Origin: Channa striata
Taxonomy: Eukaryota > Chordata > Actinopteri > Anabantiformes > Channidae
NCBI GenBank assembly: GCA_033026295.1
Contig: CM065180.1
Location: forward strand, 17,353,023 to 17,417,022
Direction of reading: 5' to 3'
Length of the DNA: 64,000 nucleotides
The notes beneath the pieces were generated by a model. That model was not told where the DNA came from and made no database searches. It saw nothing but the letters and a program-made list of their open reading frames with translations. Position numbers and translations under genes: made by a program. The first letter of the stretch is position 1; the number at the start of each line of letters is the position of its first letter. Positions 63,731-64,000 of the stretch are shown in pieces.

Positions 63731-64000
63731 ATAGATGAGGGTGGGGAGTTTGTTTGTTTTTGTTTCTTTTATGGATATAAGCATATGTAAGAAGCTTTTG
63801 TGTTTTTCCAAGGACTGATTGCAACATTGGTGGTGATTTACTTTACTTTTCTCCTTCTGCCATTCTCGGTTCAAACCAGCAACAAATGACATTCCCATCA
63901 GTGACCACTTATCTTTGAATTTAGTATAATCACCAAACTTGAGATTAAACATACCTGCTTCAGCGTTGTCATTGGCCGGTGAGTGAAAGCACTTTGTGTG

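Overview
The window is nuclear DNA of a ray-finned (teleost) fish. Genes are split by short GT-AG introns, CA/TG microsatellites and small DNA-transposon remnants are common, and the proteins are vertebrate orthologues with fish-like features, including a selenoprotein whose UGA codon is intact. Nothing here is bacterial or viral. All exon coordinates below were worked out by hand from splice signals, reading-frame phase and protein similarity recalled from family knowledge. No database search was run.

Layout. 1-5406 (-): e4f1, a multi-zinc-finger transcription regulator with its 3' end outside the window and a decayed Tc1-like transposon in one intron. 6381-9984 (+): ciao3 (NARFL/IOP1), complete in 11 exons, divergent from e4f1. 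11019-14691 (-): haghl, convergent with ciao3. 16324-19302 (-): hagh (glyoxalase II), a tandem paralogue of haghl with six consecutive exons of identical length. 19672-20334 (+): fahd1, a single-exon gene sharing a 369-bp divergent promoter with hagh. 20335-28538: intergenic DNA with a perfect 41-bp-arm inverted repeat, a decayed second copy of the fahd1 3' end, and two unexplained minus-strand exon-like ORFs. 28539-39011 (-): a two-exon heparan sulfate 3-O-sulfotransferase, best read as hs3st6, with a 9.3-kb intron. 39012-50740: gene-poor, repeat-bearing DNA. 50740-53304 (-): msrb1 (selenoprotein R/X) with an in-frame Sec TGA, plus a decayed tandem copy of its exons 2 and 3. 54114-55763 (+): a two-exon C2H2 zinc-finger gene. 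59300-64000 (+): the 5' part of a TEX2-like lipid-transfer-protein gene that runs off the right edge.

The order e4f1-ciao3-haghl-hagh-fahd1-hs3st6-msrb1 gathers genes that in human are spread over 16p13.3, so this looks like a conserved ancestral linkage group. The genes do not form one pathway. ciao3 serves cytosolic Fe-S protein assembly, hagh (with haghl) completes the glyoxalase pathway, fahd1 acts in mitochondria on acylpyruvates and oxaloacetate, hs3st6 modifies heparan sulfate in the Golgi, and msrb1 repairs oxidised methionine. I see no convincing undescribed multi-gene system. The most useful second-look items are the msrb1 decayed duplicate, the fahd1 3' duplication, the long perfect hairpin, and the two unassigned minus-strand exons.
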